Below, in pieces: positions 57,268 to 64,000 of a stretch of 64,000 nt of DNA (its first letter is position 1; every line of letters starts with the position of its first letter). The translations under genes were made by a program, and so were the position numbers. Under the pieces are notes generated by a model that was not told where the DNA came from, did not search any database, and worked only from the letters and a program-made list of their open reading frames with translations. Source of the stretch: Begonia masoniana (Eukaryota > Streptophyta > Magnoliopsida > Cucurbitales > Begoniaceae); NCBI GenBank assembly GCA_022432975.1, contig CM039514.1, positions 4,137,519-4,201,518 of the forward strand, in the 5' to 3' direction.

Positions 57268-60200
57268 TTAATTGAGAAGGAGAACAGACTTTGCACTTTC
57301 GAATACACCCCCCCAATACGGTTTTAATCTTTGAACATTAACCTTGAAAGTAGATTGATCGTCACCTTGAATTTCAACAGCTCCATGAGGGAACACTTGA
57401 ATAACCGTGAATGGACCGGACCATCGTGATTTGAGTTTTCTAGGAAATAACCGAAGTCGAGAATTGAATAATAACACTTGCTGGCCTGGAATGAATTCTT
57501 TCAATACAATATGTTTATCGTGCCATGCCTTAGTCTTTTCTTTATAAATTCGCGAATTTTCATAAGCTTCTCGTCGAAATTCATCAAGCTCGTTTAACTG
57601 CAATAGTCTAGCTTCGCCAGCTGCTGGGAACTCCATATTAATCTTTTTAATAGCCCATAAAGCTCTATGCTGCAATTCCACCGGAAGATGACAGGCTTTA
57701 CCAAAGACCAATTGGTATGGCGACATACCTAATGGTGTTTTGAAAGCTGTTCGATAAGCCCAAAGAGAATCGTCGAGCTTCCGTGACCAATCTTTGCGAG
57801 AAGAGCTGACCGTCTTTTCTAAAATTTGCTTGATTTCACGATTCGAAACCTCGGTTTGACCATTAGATTGCGGATGATAACCAAGAGCCTTGCGATGCTT
57901 GACACCATATTTCAACAATAATGCCTCAAATTGCTTGTTACAAAAGTGTGTACCTTCATCACTGATGATAGCCCGAGGAGTACCGAATCGTGTAAAAATA
58001 TTTTTGCGAAGAAAGTTTAGCACCACTCTTCCATCATTAGTAGGAGTAGCTATGGCCTCCACCCATTTCGAGACATAATCGACAGCTAAGAGAATATACT
58101 TATGATTGAAGGAGGTAGGAAACGGACCCATGAAATCGATTCCCCAAACATCAAATAATTCGACCTCTAGAATATTAGTCAATGGCATCTCATCGCGGCG
58201 TGAAATATTACCGGTACGTTGGCAATGGTCACATGATAGAGCAAATAAGTGCGCATCTCTGAAAAGTGTAGGCCAAAAGAAACCACATTGTAATACTTTC
58301 GCTGCTGTTCTCTTACCGCCGAAATGACCCCCACACTCTAGTGAATGACAATACAGTAATATATTGTGCACTTCGTCTTCCGGAATACATCGCCGTATAA
58401 CCTGATCCGCACAATGCTTGTAAAGGAATGGATCCTCCCAATAGTATCGCTTAGCATCAGCAAAAAATTTCTTTCGTTTGTGAGCGGACGACTCTATGGG
58501 TAGCACACCACTAGCCAGGAAATTAACAATATCTGCATACCATGGTGTATTGTCAATACTAAATAGTTGCTCATCCGGAAAAGTATCGACTATAGGGACT
58601 CCATCTTCTTTTACGTGTTCTCGAGGTTCAAGTCTTGACAAGTGATCTGCCACTAGATTTTCTGTACCTTTTTTATCTCTGATTTCCAAATCGAACTCTT
58701 GGAGTAGTAGAACCCAACGAATGAGGCGAGGCTTTGCATCTTTCTTAACCATAAGGTATTTAATGGCAGAATGATCAGTGAAAAAAATTACCTTGTTGCC
58801 AATAAGATAAGGACGAAATTTATCGAAGGCGAATACAACTGCAAGTAGTTCCTTCTCGGTGGTAGCATAATTCAACTGGGCGTCATTAAGGACTCGGCTT
58901 GCATAGTAAATCGTGCGAAATGTCTTATCCTTGCGTTGCCCTAATACCGCGCCAATTGCAAAATTGCTAGCATCACTCATAACTTCAAATGGGAGATCCC
59001 AATCCGGTGCTACAACAATAGGTGCAAAGGTGAGCTTCTCTTTTAATAAATTGAAGGCGACTAAACATGCGTCATCAAAGTGGAACTCCACCCCTTTTTC
59101 CAGCAAATTACATAATGGTTTGGTGATTTTGCTGAAATCTTGGATGAAGCGTCGATAAAAGCCAGCGTGTCCCAAGAAGCTCCTTACTCCCTTAACTGAT
59201 ATAGGTGTTGGTAACTTCTCAATCGTATCAATCTTGGCGCGATCCACTTCTATCCCCTTGGATGATACCCGATGGCCTAATACAATACCTTCACGTACCA
59301 TGAAATGACATTTTTCCCAATTCAATACCAAATTTGTCTCGGCACATCGTTGAAGCACCATATTCAGATTCTCCAAACAACTATCAAAAGAAGATCAAAA
59401 AACAGAGAAATCATCCATGAATACCTCAATAATGCGTTCGACCATATCAGAAAATATTGCTATCATGCATCGTTGAAAAGTGGCCGGGTCGTTACAAAGA
59501 CCGAATGGCATCCTTCGAAAGGCAAAGGTGCCGTAAGGGCAAGTAAATGTAGTCTTCTCTTGGTCTTCAGGAGCTATGGCAATTTGATTGTACCCGGAGT
59601 AACCATCAAGAAAGCAATAAAAATCATGTCCTGCGAGCCGGTCAAGCATCTGATCAATAAACGGAAGCGGGAAGTGATCTTTCCTAGTCGCCTTGTTTAA
59701 TTTCCTGTAATCCATACATATGCGCCAACCGGTAACAGTGCGAGTAGGAATGAGCTCATTATTTTCATTTTTCACAACTGTCATACCTCCTTTCTTTGGT
59801 ACAACTTGAACGGGGCTAACCCATGAACTGTCAGAAATAGGGTATATCACACTAGCATCTAACCACTTTAATATTTCTTTGCGCACTACTTCTTTCATGG
59901 TAGGGTTAAGACGTCGTTGATGTTCCACGGATGGTTTGTGATCTTCCTCCATAAGAATTCTGTGCATACAAAAAGATGAGCTTATTCCCTTTAAATCTGC
60001 TAAGGTCCATCCAATTGCTGATTTGAACTTTTAGAGTACTCGAAGTAATTTCTCTTCTTCTTCTTTAGATAAATCAACGGCAATGATTACTGGTAGTGAA
60101 GAAGGGGCTTGTAAGTATGCATATTTTAAGTGGGCCGGTAGTGTCTTTAGCTCTAACACCGGTGGTTGCTCAATAGATGGTAAAGTGCGTGACGGGCCTT

Positions 60201-62535
60201 CCCCCAACTTCTCATAATAATTCCTCCTATTTGGCTCAAATGAATCCATCCATATTGCATACCCACGTGCTTCATTGTCCTCTTCCATATTATAATTCTG
60301 CCCAAACACACATGCTTCTAAAGGGTCATCTGGTTGACGTGCAACTTCATCTATTGTGGACTCGGTCACTTCAACACGAAAAACATCATTGCTATCCCAT
60401 GGATACTTCATGGCTTTGAAAACATTAAATGTGACTTCTTCATCTTGCACTCTCAAGCTCAATTCGCCTTTTTTTACGTCAATAAGGGCACGACCCGTAG
60501 CAAGGAATGGTCGACCCAGAATAATAGGCACATCTCGATCTTCTTCCATATCAAGCACAATAAAGTCAGCTGGGAATATAAATTTATCAACTTTTACGAC
60601 CACATCTTCAATAATGCCTCTCGGGTGTTTAAGAGAGCGATCGGCCATCAATAATGTAACCCCTGTTGGCTTTGCTTCACCTAGATTGAGTTTCCTGAAA
60701 ATAGACAAAGGCATCAAATTAATACTCGCACCCAAATCGCATAAAGCTCTAGTAAATACAGAATCGCCAATTTCGCAAGGTACAGTAAAACTCCTTGGAT
60801 TTTTTAATTTCTGAGGTAACTTCCGCTGAATAATGGCACTGCATTCTTCTGTAAGAGCTATAATACCACACTCATCTATTTTGCGCTTGTGGGAAAGAAT
60901 ATCTTTCATAAATTTGGCATAACTCGGCATTTGCTCCAACGCGTCGGCAAACAGAATATTAATGTGAAGCTTCTTGAAGACATCAAGGAATTGAGAGAAC
61001 TATTTATCCAGCTTCACATTTTTCAATCTTTGTGGAAACGGCACTGGAGGTGATTGATGCATTGGGGCTGACTTTTGAACTTCATCGGCACTGGACTCCT
61101 CAGTAACTGATTTTGGCACATTTTTCTCTTTCTGCACTGGTTCAATTACTGTTCCCTTCCGAGTAGTGATTGCATTACAGTGATCTTTGGGATTCACCTC
61201 TGTGTTACTTGGTAGTGATCCTTGAGGCCTGCCATTAATAATGCTCGCGAATTGACCAAGTTGATTTTCAAGACTGCGAATTTGGGCTGATTGATTTTGC
61301 ATTGTAGTCCGAGTCTCGGTCATAAACTGCATAAGAGCTGTTTCAAGATCACTTTTCTTTTCACTTTGCTGAGATGGACCTGGTTGAGTTGCTTGCAGTG
61401 GCTACATAGCGTTCTGAGAATTCCTCCATGAAAAATTTGGGTGATTCCGCCATCCAGGATTGTAAGTATTTGAATTGGAATTGCCTTGACGATTAAAATT
61501 ACCCATATAATTAGCTTGCTCCACATGTTCTTTGGCCATAGGATTTCCCTCTTGACATTCTTCACTCAAATGCGGCCCATGACACCACTGACAAGTAACC
61601 TTCATCGATTTCCCAACACTTGCTGCCATATGAGATTCTTGTAGTTGCTTGGTTAATGAGGCCACTTGTAGAGTCAGAGCTTTCATAGCTTCGAGTTCTG
61701 GAGTACCCGATGTGCGCCTCATAATCGATCGCTCCACTGGACACTGGTCATTGTTAAGTGCTAATTCCTCTAATAATTCATAAGCGGCATCTTCCATTTT
61801 TCTCATTAAAGCTCCACCTGCTGCTGCATTAACCAGAGTCTTAATGGAAGCTGATAATCCCATATAAAAAGTCTAAATATGCATCCACATCGGTAGACCA
61901 TGATTGGGACACTTTCTCAACATCTCCTTAAAACAAGCCCATGCCTCATATAATGTCTCCCCATCGAACTGAGTAAAATTAATTATATCATTGCGAAGTC
62001 TAGCTGTCTTCTCGAATGGAAAGAATTTGGAAAGGAATTTCTGGCATAAATCTTCCCACGTAGTAATAGAATTAGCGGGCAAAGAGTTAAGCCAGTTTTT
62101 TGCACGATCTCGTAATGAAAATGGAAATAGCCATAGTCTCAATGCATCATCCCCCACATTGTGAAATTTAAAAGTGTCGCATACCTCTAAGAAATTTGCA
62201 ATGTGATCTTTGGGGTCTTCTGAAGGTAATCCACTGAACTGAGATTGTTGAATCATATGCAGGGTGCCCGGTTTAATTTCAAAATTAGCATTGATGGTCG
62301 GTCTGCGAATAGCTGAATGTACACCGGAGACAGTAGGTATAACATAATCAAGTAAGGTTCGGTGCTCGACATTATTGTCCCCGACATTATTTTCCCTGTT
62401 ATTATTTTCCCCGTTATCTCCCATGATGGCGCGCACTTGTTGAATAAATTTTCTTCTCGCTTTACGATTTTGTCGACACGTACGTTCGATTTCAAGATTA
62501 AGCGGGAGAAGATTGGCGTCTCCTTCCTTACGCAT
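57268..62535 (-). pseudogene. Athila-type gag-pol polyprotein, one frame with five stops
   Basis: From ATG 62535 ([20 protein letters not shown]) a single frame reaches a stop at 57268. It is broken by stops at about 61873, 61402, 61000, 60031 and 59395. Gag has [40 protein letters not shown] and a CQWCHGPHLSEEC knuckle (about 61600). Protease has CDLGASINLMP (about 60740) and ILGRPFLATGR. Reverse transcriptase has MPFGLCNDPATFQRCM and FMDDFSVF (about 59420). RNase H has [13 protein letters not shown] and [10 protein letters not shown], and integrase has [14 protein letters not shown]...[25 protein letters not shown] and GQTEVSNRE. Motifs are Athila-like, and catalytic residues look intact outside the stops. 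No chromodomain follows. Confidence 0.93.
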
Positions 62536-62625
62536 ACACCTGAGAGTAACACAAAAATAAACACTTAAACTAAATAGAATTCAAAATAAAACTAAAAATA
62601 ATCAATTCGAAATTAATAATAAAAG

Positions 62626-62643
62626 TCCCCGGCAACGGCGCCA
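62626..62643 (-). other. Primer binding site, tRNA-Asp type
   Basis: The + strand TCCCCGGCAACGGCGCCA is a perfect match to the 3' end of plant tRNA-Asp. It sits six bases from the LTR, as at 18110. Confidence 0.92.
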
Positions 62644-62649
62644 AAAACT

Positions 62650-64000
62650 TGTTGTGCAAAATATTTCGCAAGTGTACGAGTCGCAACAAGTAATATAGTG
62701 ATAAAATAGAGTGTCGAACCCACGAGGACTTGTAATTAATAATCAAAATAACTACTCTTAATTCTAAATTGAACACACGTTTTTATGGTTTTCAAGGATT
62801 GAAAGTAAAATAAACAATTAAGACAATTAAAATAGACTAAGATAAAATAATGCAATAAATAATATGAGATTAAATCAAATTGATAAAAGCCTAGGTACTA
62901 TGATTTCACCAAGACAATATTTATTTCAGTCCTTCGCAATTATATTTATAAATATTCTTCCTATGTTGATGATCGATTTCACTAAATTCTAATACAATCT
63001 CTCTCGAGCATTGTATAGGTTATCTAATTAATGGGTTATTACTTCTCAGTCTCAAATCCTGCATTAATCAAATACAAATAAATCACGAAACCACAGTGAT
63101 CACACCAATACCGTAACTATCTCTAGCTTACGTATATTAATGACATTAATTTCAGTGCACGGATATTTATCACCTCTCGGTCTCAAAACATCCCAAACAT
63201 CAAGTAAAGATTGGCCAGAAATTTACGAGCTTTAAGAACAGAAATTAAATGCGCCAACAATATTGGAAGAAATACTCAATAAATATAATTAAACGATGAA
63301 CATGAAAATAAATATCGTTTGGCTACATTGTAGCCCCTAGTAGAAAAGTTAGTTCATGCTAGATAAATTAAAAATAAAAATACAAATAATAATATAGTTC
63401 ATAATTAAATTGTAGAAATAAAGAGAAAAAAAAAGAGTATGTTTTTAAAAATCGCCTGACGCCTCTGCTGTTGAAGGCTTGAAGAAATCGCTTCTGTTGC
63501 TGCTGCTCTCCTTCGTCGAATGCCCATCCTCTCTATTTCTTTAGGTTTTTATTTTATTCATTTTCAACTGATCAATGGTTCAGATTTGAAGGCTTTTTGT
63601 GTTGACGGCTCAGATCAAAATCAGAAACCTTTCTAAAATTGAATTCATATGTGGCGATCAATCGCCATAAATGTGGCGATTAATCGCCACCTATTTTAGG
63701 TCTCAATCGCCATTCATCGCCTCTTCTTTGATTCGATCGCCATTCATCGCTTCAAATTTCATTCTAGTGTGGCGATTAGTCGCTTGAATGTGGCGATTAA
63801 TCGCCACCTTCTCTGGTTCTCGCAGCTAGTTTATAATAATTTCTGTGCTTGTGGCGATCAATCGCTGGTGGTGTGGCGAATAATCGCCACCTCTTCTGTA
63901 ATAATTTCTCCTGGCATGCATGATCGCCATATGATCGTCACCTTGTAGCGATCATTCGCCTCCTTCTCTGGTTCCTCCATCAACTTTTCTTTTCTTCTCT
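62650..64000 (-). repeat. 5' LTR of the Athila-type element, cut by the window edge
   Basis: It matches 52019-53370 nearly base for base, including the GGCGATYAATCGCC cluster (63651-63963). About 155 bp more should lie beyond 64000. Confidence 0.92.

Larger units (their letters stand above)
52019..64000 (-). mobile_element. Athila-type Ty3/gypsy element, nearly complete, coding capacity broken
   Basis: On the - strand: 5' LTR (from beyond 64000 to 62650), tRNA-Asp primer site (62643-62626), gag-pol in one frame (62535-57268), ORF3 (56367-55039), a conserved non-coding block (about 54995-53540), polypurine tract and 3' LTR (53526-52019). The 3' flank ggctg (52014-52018) would be the target duplication; its partner is outside the window. 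By eye about twenty differences separate the two LTRs over some 1,350 bp, about 1.5 percent, so it is fairly young, yet gag-pol has five in-frame stops and ORF3 one. Confidence 0.92.

Overview
The window is plant nuclear DNA, AT-rich, and almost all of it is nested LTR retrotransposons. The element lineages (Athila-type and Tekay/Del chromovirus Ty3/gypsy, SIRE-type Ty1/copia), the tRNA-Asp and initiator tRNA-Met primer sites and an intron-containing receptor-like protein (RLP) gene point to a flowering plant, most likely a eudicot. I cannot name the species. Only two stretches look host-derived: a frameshifted LRR receptor-like protein gene (41727-44506, +) and an RPA70-like gene fragment with introns (about 48230-49470, +).

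Region 1 (1-36671) is one nest. The outer layer is a non-autonomous Athila-type element on the + strand: 5' LTR end at 718, gag from 833, gag-protease resuming at 20615-22884, 3' LTR starting at 26853. Its gag is split at 943/20610 by a + strand solo LTR of a SIRE-type copia family (944-20609, target duplication ccatt). Inside that LTR sits a copia element of the same family on the - strand (1354-19674, duplication acatc/atatc). That copia is itself split by a complete Tekay element 'A' (6893-16276, duplication tcttc), and its 5' LTR is split by an Athila fragment (17471-19359) that runs into a 100-N assembly gap. The outer element also took a 2.3-kb solo LTR (24267-26598), which contains a 439-bp solo LTR (25557-25995), and a complete, apparently uninterrupted Tekay element 'B' on the - strand (26860-36144, duplication ataag).

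Region 2 (36672-41700) holds old remnants: a diverged Tekay-like LTR, a probable solo copia LTR with a TATA box, and a decayed gypsy pol. Region 3 (41700-52018) holds the RLP gene, a decayed Reina-like gypsy 3' end with a GC-rich LTR, the RPA-like relic and unassigned AT-rich DNA. Region 4 (52019-64000) is a young but disabled Athila-type element on the - strand, with gag-pol in one frame broken by five stops, an extra ORF3, and two closely similar LTRs; the 5' LTR runs off the window.

The most unusual signal is a set of short motifs (CATCGGCAGATG and GTCGTTTAGTGATCGG-like words) amplified in tandem in the LTRs of both the copia SIRE-type family and the gypsy Tekay family, which are unrelated superfamilies. 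A second palindromic motif (GGCGATYAATCGCC) is amplified in the Athila-type LTRs and in the 439-bp solo LTR. Other points of note are a related extra ORF3 in a copia and a gypsy element, and conserved splice-site-like signals inside the long Tekay LTR leaders.
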